DNA from: an uncultured Agathobaculum sp.
Lineage (GTDB): Bacteria; Bacillota; Clostridia; Oscillospirales; Butyricicoccaceae
Direction of reading: 5' to 3'
Assembly (NCBI RefSeq): GCF_944384765.1
Contig: NZ_CALWUM010000024.1
Location: forward strand, 1-37,549
DNA: 37,549 bases
Shown here: piece by piece, positions 8,618-15,781 of the stretch
Layout of the letters: every line of letters starts with the position of its first letter
Position numbering within the stretch: the first letter of the stretch is position 1
Made by a program: the position numbers and the translations under genes
The notes under the pieces: generated by a model
Database searches by the model: none
What the model saw: only the letters and a program-made list of their open reading frames with translations
Told to the model about the DNA's origin: nothing

Positions 8618-9370
8618 TCAGCCCCATCGGCCACTGAGCATCAGCCCGAGGATCGAACAGTATTCCCGGCAGCGCACCGCCACCCACTGCCCGGGATAGG
8701 GCGTGGGCGCCGGGATGCCGCAGGCATCCAGCCCGCCGCGCGCCATCAGCACACGGGCGCGCGCCAGATGGTAGTCGCTCGTCACGACTGCGGTCCGGTG
8801 CCCGTCCCCGATCAGAGCATGGGCGTTTTCGATATTCTGGATGGTGTTGGACGACCGATCCTCAATCAGCAGGCGGCTTTCGTCTACTCCCCTGGCGGTC
8901 ATATACGCATACATGGCCGAGGCCTCGGTGCAGGGCTCGTTGCTACCCTGCCCACCGCACAAAATAGCGGCGCTGTCCGGGTTCGCCTGCAAAAAATCAT
9001 ACGCAGTGTCCAGCCGCGCGGCCAGCGCCGCGGAGGGCTGTCCGTCCGGATTGACCTGCGCGCCCAGCACCAGCAGGTATTCCGCGTCCGCGGCCTCCGG
9101 GTCTGCACGCATCCCCAGCTGAATGACAAACAGCTGGATCACGGCGAACGACAGCACAAACAGCGCAAACAGTGCGCGTCCGGCCACTGCCAGCGCGCGG
9201 CAGATGCGCGACCGGTCGCGCAGGCGCAGCACAAACCACTCGCCTGCGCAGCATACAGCCAATACAAGAAAAAATATTCCGCCGAAGCGCGAAGGCGCCC
9301 ACGGCAGCTGGATCACGCCGCCTGCGGCGCACACCGCCGCGAGCGCGATCCAGAATTTGCGTTCGGTCAT
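8618..9370 (-). CDS. YdcF/SanA/ElyC-like DUF218 membrane protein
   Basis: A 250-residue protein with an N-terminal helix region (about residues 5-22, 28-42 and 58-75 are hydrophobic) and an extracytoplasmic or cytosolic DUF218 domain. The domain is shown by YLLVLGAQVN, the GGQGSNEP loop, SNTIQNIENA and VVTSDYHLARA, all characteristic of the YdcF/SanA family. Related proteins affect cell-envelope integrity, but their chemistry is not well known. The ATG at 9370 overlaps the ABC-F stop codon (ATGA) and has GGAGG ten bases upstream inside that gene, so the pair is coupled. An earlier in-frame start would lie within the ABC-F gene and is unlikely. Confidence 0.85.
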   Translation of the reverse strand: MTERKFWIALAAVCAAGGVIQLPWAPSRFGGIFFLVLAVCCAGEWFVLRLRDRSRICRALAVAGRALFALFVLSFAVIQLFVIQLGMRADPEAADAEYLLVLGAQVNPDGQPSAALAARLDTAYDFLQANPDSAAILCGGQGSNEPCTEASAMYAYMTARGVDESRLLIEDRSSNTIQNIENAHALIGDGHRTAVVTSDYHLARARVLMARGGLDACGIPAPTPYPGQWVAVRCREYCSILGLMLSGRWG

Positions 9371-11295
9371 TGCTGCATTTCCTCCAGCTCGGCGGCGACC
9401 GCCTCCCACTCGTCCATTTTGGCGGCAAGCGTCTCGTCGCATTGTTCCTTTTCGGTCATCAGCTCGAGCAGACGCGCCGAGTCCGAGGACGCGTCGATCA
9501 TCTGCTGCTCGAGATCCGCGGACTGCCGCTCAAGCTGGGAAATCTCACGCTCGAGCGTGCTCAGCTGCTTTTGCAGGTTTTTGGTGCCGCCCGTGCGTCT
9601 CGGCTTTTCGGGCGGACGGGGCACATCGTCCAGCGTGGGCGCGGCAGGCTTTTTGCGCCCGGACTGGGGCGCCGGGGCGGCCTGCTCGGGCAGGCGCCCG
9701 CTTGCGCGGTACTGCACAAAATCCGAGTAGGTGCCGGTGAAATCGGTCAGATGTCCGTTTTCCAGATACAGCACGCGGGTCGCAAACCGCTCGACAAAGT
9801 ACCGGTCATGCGAGACAAACAACAGTGTGCCGTCGAACGCCTCGACCGCCTCCTCGATCCATTCGCGGCTGGCGAGGTCGAGATGGTTGGTCGGCTCGTC
9901 CAAAATGAGGAAGTTGAGCGGGTCATACATCAGCTCGCACAGGCGCAGGCGGCTCTTTTCGCCGCCCGAGAGCATATCGACCGTTTTCATCTGCTCCTCG
10001 CCCGTGAACTGGAACGAGCCCAGCCGGTTACGCGCCACCTGCATGGACACATTTTTATCGTAGATCAGCGTGTCGATCAGGTTGCGGTGCGGGTTGGCGA
10101 AATACACCTGCTGCGGCAGATAAGCGGGCTTGAGGCCCACGCCCTTGCGGATCGTGCCCGCGTCCGGTGTTTCCTCGCCCAGCAAGATTTTGAGCAGCGT
10201 GGTCTTGCCCGCGCCGTTTGCGCCGAGCAGCGCAACTCGCTCACGGTTGCGGATGTTAAAGCTGATATCGTGTAATATTTCGCGGCCGTCGTAAGATTTT
10301 GTGATATCCCGCACCTTGAGCACTTCCTCGGTCTCGTAGTTCGGGTCGCCAAAGGTGACGGTCATTTTTTTGTCCTTTTTCGGGCGGTCGGTGACCTTCA
10401 TGCGCGCGATGCGCTTTTCGATCGAGGCCGCGCGCTTGGCCAGATGCTCGGTGCCGTGCTCGTGCATGGTGCGCGCGACTGCCTCCAGACGTTTCTTTTC
10501 GGCCAGCTCATGCTCATGGTGTTTGAGCTGCTCCTCGCGACGGCGCTCGCGCTCGACCGCATAATAAGAGTAGTTGCCGTTATAAAAATCGCAGGTGCAG
10601 TCGTGTATCTCGATCACGCGGTCGCAGCACTGGTCGATAAACCAGCGGTCGTGCGAGATAATCATGACCGTGCCGCGGTAGGCCTCCAAGTAGTTGCCCA
10701 GCCAGTCAACCGCATCCATATCCAGATGGTTGGTCGGCTCGTCAAGCAGCAAGATATCGGTCTGCTCCAGAATGATGCGCGCCAGGTTGATGCGCGTCTT
10801 TTCGCCGCCTGAGAGCAGCGCGAACCGCTGTGCGCGCATAGCCTGCGGAATATCCAGGCCGTTGCACACGCGGTCGATCTCATAGTCGCGGTTGTAGCCG
10901 CCGAGAATCTCCAGCCGGGTTTCGAGCTGGGCGTAGCGTTTGAGCAGCGAAGCATCGTCCGGCTTTCGCGCCATCTCGTCGGTCAGCTCGTCCATAGCGG
11001 CCGCGATCTCGTCCGACTCGCGGAACGCCAGACGCAGCACGTCCTCGACCGTGGCGTCTTCCGGGAAATCGGGCATCTGGTCGATCACGCCCGCGTTCTT
11101 GCCTGCGCCGAGCGAGACATGCCCGCCGTCATACGGCAGGCGGCCGGTCAGGATATTGAGCAGGGTGGTTTTGCCCGCGCCGTTTGCGCCTAAAATAGCG
11201 ACCTTCTCCCCCGGCTGGATGTCAAACGAGACGTCCTGCAGGATCAGACGGTCGCCGTAATATTTGGTAAGGTTTTGTACAGAAATGTCAGCCAC
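9367..11295 (-). CDS. ABC-F family ATPase (Uup/YdiF-like)
   Basis: A 642-residue soluble protein with two ABC ATPase domains and no membrane part, which is the ABC-F pattern; family members act on the ribosome. Domain 1 has Walker A GANGAGKTT, signature LSGGEKTR and Walker B LLLDEPTNHLD. Domain 2 repeats GANGAGKTT, LSGGEKSR and LILDEPTNHLD. The linker between them is rich in charged residues (about 240-300). A C-terminal segment from about 575 is a coiled coil of Leu, Glu and Gln, as in Uup and YdiF, which helps separate it from EttA. The start is GTG with AAAGGAG eight bases upstream. It overlaps the DUF218 gene. A resistance role cannot be excluded, but the C-terminal coil favours a housekeeping member. 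Confidence 0.92.
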   Translation of the reverse strand: MADISVQNLTKYYGDRLILQDVSFDIQPGEKVAILGANGAGKTTLLNILTGRLPYDGGHVSLGAGKNAGVIDQMPDFPEDATVEDVLRLAFRESDEIAAAMDELTDEMARKPDDASLLKRYAQLETRLEILGGYNRDYEIDRVCNGLDIPQAMRAQRFALLSGGEKTRINLARIILEQTDILLLDEPTNHLDMDAVDWLGNYLEAYRGTVMIISHDRWFIDQCCDRVIEIHDCTCDFYNGNYSYYAVERERRREEQLKHHEHELAEKKRLEAVARTMHEHGTEHLAKRAASIEKRIARMKVTDRPKKDKKMTVTFGDPNYETEEVLKVRDITKSYDGREILHDISFNIRNRERVALLGANGAGKTTLLKILLGEETPDAGTIRKGVGLKPAYLPQQVYFANPHRNLIDTLIYDKNVSMQVARNRLGSFQFTGEEQMKTVDMLSGGEKSRLRLCELMYDPLNFLILDEPTNHLDLASREWIEEAVEAFDGTLLFVSHDRYFVERFATRVLYLENGHLTDFTGTYSDFVQYRASGRLPEQAAPAPQSGRKKPAAPTLDDVPRPPEKPRRTGGTKNLQKQLSTLEREISQLERQSADLEQQMIDASSDSARLLELMTEKEQCDETLAAKMDEWEAVAAELEEMQQ

Positions 11296-11343
11296 AGAGG
11301 CGGCTCCTTTCGAATTTATGGATCAATGGATATACGCTGTTTT

Positions 11344-11349
11344 ATTATA
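11344..11349 (-). promoter_or_regulatory. Probable -10 box for the ABC-F gene
   Basis: Leftward TATAAT, about 50 bases before the GTG start of the ABC-F gene, in an AT-rich patch. The expected -35 position reads TTTCCC, a poor match, so the promoter is weak or activated. Confidence 0.45.
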
Positions 11350-11453
11350 TCACATAAAATATTTTAGGGAAAGCCTGTTCCCCGCATTTTGCCGTTTCAC
11401 AGCATGTCGACGCACCGTAGAGTGCCGCAGGTACCGTCTAAACCCTGCGTTGG

Positions 11454-11482
11454 TTGCGCCAATCCGTCTGACGCGGTATACT
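11454..11482 (+). promoter_or_regulatory. Promoter of the first XRE regulator
   Basis: TTGCGC, 17 bases, TATACT, ending 23 bases before the ATG at 11506. The ribosome binding site AAAGGAGG follows directly in the short leader. Confidence 0.55.
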
Positions 11483-11505
11483 TTTCCCCAAAGGAGGATG
11501 ATATC

Positions 11506-12003
11506 ATGGACGCAACAAAAACCGGCGCTTTGATCGCCGCGATACGCCGGGAGCGGAACATGACGCAGGCGGAGCTTGCCGCCAAGCTGCACGTGACCGA
11601 CAAGGCGGTCAGTAAATGGGAGCGGGGCGCCGGGCTGCCGGATATCAGTCTGATTGAACCGCTTGCGGCGGCGCTGGACATCAGCGTGTTGGAACTGATG
11701 CAGGGCCGGCGCATTCCTGCCGAGACCGTCCGCCACACCGAAGCCGCCGCGGTGCTGACCGATGTCCTCGGGATGGCAAAGCGCGCGCAGGCAGACAAGC
11801 GCAGCCGTCTGAAGCAGGTAGACCGTTTTCTGTCCAGGCTTCTTGAAGCCATCGGCCTGCTGTTCCTGCTGTGCTCGGTCTATTGCAGAATACAGCTTGA
11901 AACGCACCTGCCGCTTTGGCTCACCGTCAGTGGTATCGTCCTTGTGGCAGCCATCCTGCTTGCCAAATACGCCTTACATCGGGCGGCGGAGAACCGGACA
12001 TAA
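11506..12003 (+). CDS. XRE-type HTH regulator with C-terminal membrane helices
   Basis: The 165-residue protein has an N-terminal Cro/C1-type helix-turn-helix (residues about 8-62; TQAELAAKLHVTDKAVSKWE) and ends with two hydrophobic stretches (about 113-128 and 138-154), so it is probably a membrane-tethered DNA-binding protein. The domain order is common among Clostridia, but the targets are not known. AAAGGAGG lies eight bases before the ATG. It stands alone: divergent from the ABC-F gene and convergent with the GDPD-like gene across a two-way terminator. Its recognition-helix coding region shares an identical 26-base stretch (11599-11624) with the second XRE gene at 18627. Confidence 0.85.
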   Translation: MDATKTGALIAAIRRERNMTQAELAAKLHVTDKAVSKWERGAGLPDISLIEPLAAALDISVLELMQGRRIPAETVRHTEAAAVLTDVLGMAKRAQADKRSRLKQVDRFLSRLLEAIGLLFLLCSVYCRIQLETHLPLWLTVSGIVLVAAILLAKYALHRAAENRT

Positions 12004-12016
12004 CCCAAAACGCAGT

Positions 12017-12046
12017 AAACCCCCGGAATCGCATTCCGAGGGTTTT
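12017..12046. terminator. Bidirectional terminator between XRE and GDPD-like genes
   Basis: AAACCCCCGGAAT (12017-12029) pairs with ATTCCGAGGGTTT (12033-12045) around a three-base loop, with T residues on the right and A residues on the left, so it can serve both converging genes. Confidence 0.8.
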
Positions 12047-12062
12047 GCTCAGCCAGTAAAAC

Positions 12063-12800
12063 TCAGTACCGCATCAGCGGGATCTGGTGCGGTTCGGACT
12101 CGCCCGCCGGCAGCAGCATAGAGGTGATGTCCGGCCGCGCAGTCTCGATGAAGTTGACGCCGTTCTGGATCAGTTTTTCCAGTGTTCGCTCATCATCCGC
12201 CTGCAAGCTCATGGTGAACAGGCCGGCCTGCCGACAGGCCTGGATCAGCCTCGGCGTCAGGTCGGCCGGCGCCGCGCGCAGGCCGAACAGGCCGGTCGTC
12301 TGCGCCGCGCTCACCAGCGCGTCGATATTGTCCGGCAGCGCGGGCAGCTCGCCCATGATGTGCAGATCCGGGTTTGCGACCGCGATGCGCGCCGCCTCGA
12401 CCAGCCCCAGGCCGACAAAAATCGTGTCGTCCAGATAGTTCACATGGCGCAGCGTCATGCGCAGCTGCGGCAGCAGGGTCTGGTTATGTACGGTGATGGC
12501 GATTTTGGCCTGACAGGTGCGCGCCAGCTCGATGGCCTGTCCGGCCGGGATGAGCTGTGGCGCCGCCTGATGCAGTTCGGCATAGCTGTATTCCCCGATG
12601 TTCATCTGCGTGCCGTCCGCCGAAGTGCAATAACCATCCGATGAAAGCACAGCAATGCCGTCCGCTGTCATGTCGACCGACAGGCAGCAGCCCTTCGCGC
12701 CCTCATCGTTGCCCGCGAGGATGGATTCCAGCCCGTCGCGCTCGGTATCCATACAGCCGACCGCCGACAGGACGAATATCTCTTTGTTGGTATAATACAA
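12063..12800 (-). CDS. GDPD-fold protein lacking catalytic residues
   Basis: A 245-residue protein that resembles glycerophosphodiester phosphodiesterases in outline. The stretch LSVDMTADGIAVLSSDGYC parallels the family's E-x-D-V-x-x-T-x-D-G-x-x-V-x-x-H-D element, and YSYAELHQAAP parallels the T-x-x-E-L turn; the C-terminal QNGVNFIETARPD also matches the barrel end. The catalytic HRG near the N-terminus is absent (VGCMDTERD), the first metal-binding Glu is Ser, and the catalytic His of the HD pair is Ser. I infer a non-hydrolytic relative, perhaps a ligand-binding protein. The start is TTG at 12800, with AAGGAG seven bases upstream; the TTG two codons earlier is only one base from it. It follows the cyclophilin gene by 22 bases. 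Confidence 0.65.
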   Translation of the reverse strand: MYYTNKEIFVLSAVGCMDTERDGLESILAGNDEGAKGCCLSVDMTADGIAVLSSDGYCTSADGTQMNIGEYSYAELHQAAPQLIPAGQAIELARTCQAKIAITVHNQTLLPQLRMTLRHVNYLDDTIFVGLGLVEAARIAVANPDLHIMGELPALPDNIDALVSAAQTTGLFGLRAAPADLTPRLIQACRQAGLFTMSLQADDERTLEKLIQNGVNFIETARPDITSMLLPAGESEPHQIPLMRY

Positions 12801-12822
12801 TACCAATCTCCTTCTTTCTGCT

Positions 12823-13341
12823 TTACAGGGTTTCGGGCGCCTCGTATTCCACGCCCATCGTATCCACTGTGACCGACTTCATGCGCTGCTCCTGACGGGG
12901 ACGGTCATGCCAGTCGCGCGGGGTATTGACGATCGCATCGACCACATCCATACCCTCGATGACCATACCGAAGGAGGCATACTGCCCGTCCAGGTGGGGC
13001 GAGTCCTCGGTCATGATAAAGAACTGGCTGCCCGCGGAATCCGGCGCCATGGTGCGCGCCATGGAAAGCACGCCGCGGGTGTGGTTGAGGTCGTTCTGGA
13101 AACCGTTGGCGGTGAACTCGCCGCGGATCTCATAACCGGGGCCGCCCATGCCGGTGCCCTCCGGGTCGCCGCCCTGGATCATAAAGCCCGGGATGACGCG
13201 GTGGAAAATCGTGCCGTTATAAAAGCCCTTCTGAATCAGGGAAATAAAATTGCGCACCGTATTGGGGGCCACCTCGGGATACAGCTCCGCGCGGATGATG
13301 CCGCCCTGCTCCATTTCGATCGTAACGATCGGGTTGCTCAT
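12823..13341 (-). CDS. ppiB: Cyclophilin-type peptidyl-prolyl isomerase
   Basis: A 172-residue cytosolic prolyl isomerase (no signal peptide). The core motifs are intact: FHRVIPGFMIQGGDP (active-site Arg and Gln), GVLSMARTMAPDSAGSQFFI and LDGQYASFGMVIEGMDVVD. Such proteins speed up proline cis-trans steps in folding. I choose the ATG at 13341, with GGAG eight bases upstream; a GTG three codons earlier would overlap that site. It is first in a leftward pair with the GDPD-like gene and has its own good promoter at 13392-13420. Confidence 0.95.
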   Translation of the reverse strand: MSNPIVTIEMEQGGIIRAELYPEVAPNTVRNFISLIQKGFYNGTIFHRVIPGFMIQGGDPEGTGMGGPGYEIRGEFTANGFQNDLNHTRGVLSMARTMAPDSAGSQFFIMTEDSPHLDGQYASFGMVIEGMDVVDAIVNTPRDWHDRPRQEQRMKSVTVDTMGVEYEAPETL

Positions 13342-13391
13342 TTCTATCACTCCATCATTGCCGCATAATACATATGCGGATAGTTATATAT

Positions 13392-13420
13392 ATTGTAGCA
13401 AATTTCCCTGCATACGGCAA
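13392..13420 (-). promoter_or_regulatory. Cyclophilin promoter
   Basis: Leftward TTGCCG, 17 bases, TACAAT, about 50 bases before the ppiB start. Confidence 0.65.
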
Positions 13421-13464
13421 GTGATGTTTCCATAATGAAACTCTTAACCTGTCCTTTACAAAAA

Positions 13465-13655
13465 AATCCACTTTATGCACAAAGATTTCCACAGGCAGCC
13501 TGGGGATAACCTTGTGCACAAAGTGGATAACTCGGGGTATTATCCCCGCAGAGGCACAGACGGCGCGGGTCCGCTGTTTACGATTTGTAATATTCCCTGC
13601 CGCGCCGGCCTGTGGAGGGATAAAACGGTGGATACCGGGTATGCTGTTATTCACA
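13465..13655. promoter_or_regulatory. Cluster of DnaA-box-like nonamers
   Basis: Two exact matches to TTATNCACA are at 13473-13481 and 13647-13655. One-mismatch relatives of TTATCCACA or TTATGCACA are at 13501-13509 (reverse, TTATCCCCA), 13512-13520 (TTGTGCACA) and 13522-13530 (reverse, TTATCCACT). A two-mismatch copy (TTATCCCCG) is at 13540-13548. The first five lie within 60 bases. The interval separates ppiB from the TepA-like gene. Bacillus carries DnaA-box clusters outside its origin that regulate genes or titrate DnaA, so this may be one; an origin is unlikely because dnaA and dnaN are not adjacent. Confidence 0.55.
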
Positions 13656-13684
13656 AGCAATTTTGTCCGAAAGGGAGAAAGAAT

Positions 13685-14383
13685 ATGCAGGATGAATCCA
13701 TGTCCATCAGCGCGCCCGAGGAAAATACCATTGCGGAAACCGGCTCGATCACCGCGAAAACCGCTCGCGGCACGGTGCACTGCATCACGATCGTCGGCCA
13801 GATCGAAGGGCACATGGAGTTGCCCGCGCAGAACAAGACCACAAAATATGAACATCTGATCCCGCAGATCACTGCAGTCGAGCAGACAGATGAGATCGAC
13901 GGCCTGCTCGTGCTGCTCAACACGGTGGGCGGTGATGTGGAGGCCGGACTCGCCATTGCCGAGCTGATTGCGGGCATGACCAAACCGACCGTGTCGCTCG
14001 TGCTGGGCGGCGGGCACTCGATCGGCGTACCGCTTGCCGTGGCGGCAAAAAAGAGCTTTATCGCCGCTTCCGCCGCCATGACCATCCATCCGGTACGCAT
14101 GAACGGCACGATCATTGCCGTGCCGCAGGCGTTTGAGTACCTCGCCAAAATCCAGGAGCGCATTGTAGATTTTATCACCAGCCACTCAGGCATCTCGGCC
14201 GAACGGCTGCAGCAGCTCATGCGCGAGACCGGCCAGCTCACCGCAGATGTCGGCACGGTGATTTCCGGCCGGCAGGCGGTCGCGCTCGGCCTGATCGACG
14301 AGGTCGGCACGCTGTCCGACGCGCTGGACGCGCTCTATGCGATGATTGCCGCACGACGCAGCGAAAAAGAGACGAAAAAATAG
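13685..14383 (+). CDS. tepA: ClpP-fold serine protease of the TepA type
   Basis: A 232-residue protein of the ClpP/crotonase superfamily, closest in pattern to Bacillus TepA (YmfB, translocation-enhancing protein). The oxyanion region [18 protein letters not shown], the presumed nucleophile Ser in [14 protein letters not shown] and a histidine in [11 protein letters not shown] fit a Ser-His catalytic pair. The first 25 residues are polar and probably disordered. It lacks a signal peptide and membrane helices. The ATG has AAAGGGAG seven bases upstream. In Bacillus the homologue is next to ftsK/spoIIIE; here it is alone, between the DnaA-box-like cluster and the RNA candidate. The gene symbol rests on family resemblance. 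Confidence 0.8.
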   Translation: MQDESMSISAPEENTIAETGSITAKTARGTVHCITIVGQIEGHMELPAQNKTTKYEHLIPQITAVEQTDEIDGLLVLLNTVGGDVEAGLAIAELIAGMTKPTVSLVLGGGHSIGVPLAVAAKKSFIAASAAMTIHPVRMNGTIIAVPQAFEYLAKIQERIVDFITSHSGISAERLQQLMRETGQLTADVGTVISGRQAVALGLIDEVGTLSDALDALYAMIAARRSEKETKK

Positions 14384-14387
14384 AAAA

Positions 14388-14410
14388 CGCCCGGTTTTGC
14401 CGGGCGCTTT
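14388..14410 (+). terminator. Terminator behind the TepA-like gene
   Basis: CGCCCGG, TTTTG loop, CCGGGCG, then CTTT, starting five bases after the stop codon. Confidence 0.75.
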
Positions 14411-14538
14411 GATGCCGCGATGCGGTTTTATCTGCCCATCACGGCACACAATAATTGCGTTCGGGAGGTATCCGGAGCCAAATCTCAGCTTACTTTTTCC
14501 AGCCGGCCCCGCCGCACGTTTCTATCTCAAGGCACAAC

Positions 14539-14566
14539 AAAGGCCCCGTCACCCGACGAGGCCTTT
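14539..14566. terminator. Terminator-like hairpin at the end of the RNA candidate
   Basis: AAAGGCCCCGTC (14539-14550) and GACGAGGCCTTT (14555-14566) form a 12-bp stem with one G-U pair and a four-base loop. Leftward it is followed by TTTGTTGTG, rightward by TTTTACTT, so it may act in both directions. Confidence 0.7.
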
Positions 14567-15368
14567 TACTTCCAAATCTCCATAATCGCTCTTTTCCCAG
14601 CGGTTGGAGTGCCGCTGTTTTTCCGGTGCAGGCTATTTTTCCTGTTCCGCTGGCTCATCACAATGCTTTCACCATTGCTCCGGGCGGATCTTTTACGGAC
14701 TCCTGCTGTTTCCTGAAGTGCAATCCGTTTTCCCTGCGGGCATCTTCTCTATCTACCCCATATTGATGAAGAACCGATCATATACCTCTTTGGGGGATGC
14801 ATCTTCTTCTGACGGATTTGGGATGCGGTTCATCCCGTTTTCCTTCATCCTATGTTCACGGAACCCACCGGGCTGATGTTTTTGAATGAACATTTCCGGT
14901 TGGTTACCTTTACTTACACTCTGGGAACTCTATATCAATTTTTCATGCGTCACTTCTCGGCGGGTGATCGTTTCGATGCTGTCCTGCGTCGCCCGGACCA
15001 CTCTCAGCAAGTTTTGATATCATCTCCAGCTTGTGCTCTGATCCGCTTGCGCATCACCATACTCATCAGTATGCCCATCGGCCATCGGGTGTGCACGATT
15101 TTTGGCGTTTGGCAGGTATCGGTCGGATACTGTTTTTTCATTCGCCGACGCATTGGTTCAGGGTTCTTACGGTGTCTGGAACCTTACTTTCCTGCTGCCT
15201 CGATCCGCTTGCATCATCAGTAATGTTACACGGATGAATATTCACGAGGATAGCTTCCTCAAAGGTACCGTTCCTTACAATCTCAGAAGCCGATCGCGCT
15301 TTTCAGGCGGTTCGTTTTTTCGATGTGGAACTCGCTCATTTTTACAGCTATCACCTTGATCGTTTCGG

Positions 15369-15422
15369 TTACAGCGCCGCGGCGAGTCCCGCGAACGAAT
15401 AGGATGTCTCTTCTGTTACCAT
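15369..15422 (-). CDS. Possible 17-residue leader peptide in the RNA candidate
   Basis: Reading frame MVTEETSYSFAGLAAAL, with AGAGGTG four to five bases before the ATG. The 15 bases CCGCAGAAAGAGGTG around this site are identical to those in front of the recombinase gene. It lies about 130 bases into the predicted transcript. It may be a translated leader or a chance frame; its only support is the good ribosome binding site. Confidence 0.25.
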   Translation of the reverse strand: MVTEETSYSFAGLAAAL

Positions 15423-15554
15423 TGGACTCACCTCTTTCTGCGGAATCATTTGGCTTTCGCCAGCCCTTTTCAGAATGAGAAAGGGTTGCGCCTGTCTTGC
15501 AGGACCCCTGTCCTGCTTTCCTCTGGTGTTTGCCCTTTTCTTTTCTGTGACATT

Positions 15555-15583
15555 ATAATATCATCAAAACTGCACAATGTCAA
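15555..15583 (-). promoter_or_regulatory. Strong promoter of the RNA candidate
   Basis: Leftward TTGACA (15578-15583), 17 bases, TATTAT (15555-15560), with a consensus TATAAT overlapping it three bases further on. This is one of the best promoters in the window, yet no gene lies behind it on that strand for more than 1 kb. Confidence 0.75.
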
Positions 15584-15672
15584 ATGTTATTTTCCGTTTT
15601 TTAATGAGCATATTGCACGAAACATTTGTGTGCTTTTTAGCAGTTTGCCCCCTTCCCAAGCCAGCGGAAATT

Positions 15673-15681
15673 TGCTATACT
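15673..15681 (+). promoter_or_regulatory. Extended -10 promoter of the alcohol dehydrogenase gene
   Basis: TGC-TATACT. No good -35 box is seen at the usual spacing. The same nine bases occur in front of the second XRE gene (near 18592). Confidence 0.5.
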
Positions 15682-15738
15682 GTTATTGTTGGGTGTGTTA
15701 TATCCCCCATCGGAAATAGGAATAGCAACGCAGCTGTC

Positions 15739-15764
15739 AGGGGTCCCTTGCGGACCCCTTTTTT
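15739..15764 (+). terminator. Leader terminator in front of the alcohol dehydrogenase gene
   Basis: AGGGGTCC (15739-15746), five-base loop, GGACCCCT (15752-15759), then five more T residues. It lies between the promoter and the ribosome binding site AAAGGAGG (15767-15774), so it must be read through for the gene to be expressed. A CCCCC run at about 15703-15707 could pair with the AGGGG arm as an anti-terminator. Confidence 0.7.
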
Positions 15765-15781
15765 CAAAGGAGGAGACTTGT

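Larger units (their letters stand above)
14533..15548 (-). ncRNA. Candidate large structured non-coding RNA, about 1 kb
   Basis: Between the TepA-like gene and the alcohol dehydrogenase lies about 1.4 kb without a convincing gene in any frame. On the minus strand it is framed by a near-consensus promoter (15555-15583) and a 12-bp terminator-like hairpin (14539-14566). The predicted transcript is rich in purines with A-rich runs, as in structured RNAs, and less GC-rich than the genes around it. Local hairpins include 15499-15516 (GCAGGAC/GTCCTGC), 15464-15485, 15246-15260 (GAGGA/TCCTC), 15116-15130, 15058-15073 (CATACT/AGTATG), 14820-14836 and 14598-14617 (CAGCGG/CCGCTG). Two short sequences recur in order: TGATCGTTTCG at 14965 and 15357, and GATCCGCTTG...CATCA at 15040 and 15202. 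Short open frames exist on this strand in all three phases, so a decayed foreign gene remains possible. I do not recognise the family; OLE, ROOL and GOLLD are the comparisons to make. Confidence 0.55.

Noticed and set aside
9367..11295. Antibiotic-resistance type ABC-F protein
   Set aside because: The C-terminal coiled coil and housekeeping surroundings favour a Uup/YdiF-like protein; nothing specific points to resistance.
13461..13660. Chromosomal origin of replication
   Set aside because: DnaA-box-like sites are present, but dnaA, dnaN, rpmH or other origin neighbours are absent and no clear AT-rich unwinding region lies next to them.
14346..15359. Rightward open frames of 66-123 codons across the RNA candidate (for example 14604-14876 and 14852-15223)
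   Set aside because: None has a ribosome binding site, they overlap one another in different phases, and they are rich in Cys, Phe and Ser, as expected from the complement of a purine-rich RNA.
14533..15548. Group II intron
   Set aside because: No domain V-like sequence, no conserved GUGYG start and no reverse transcriptase frame can be seen.
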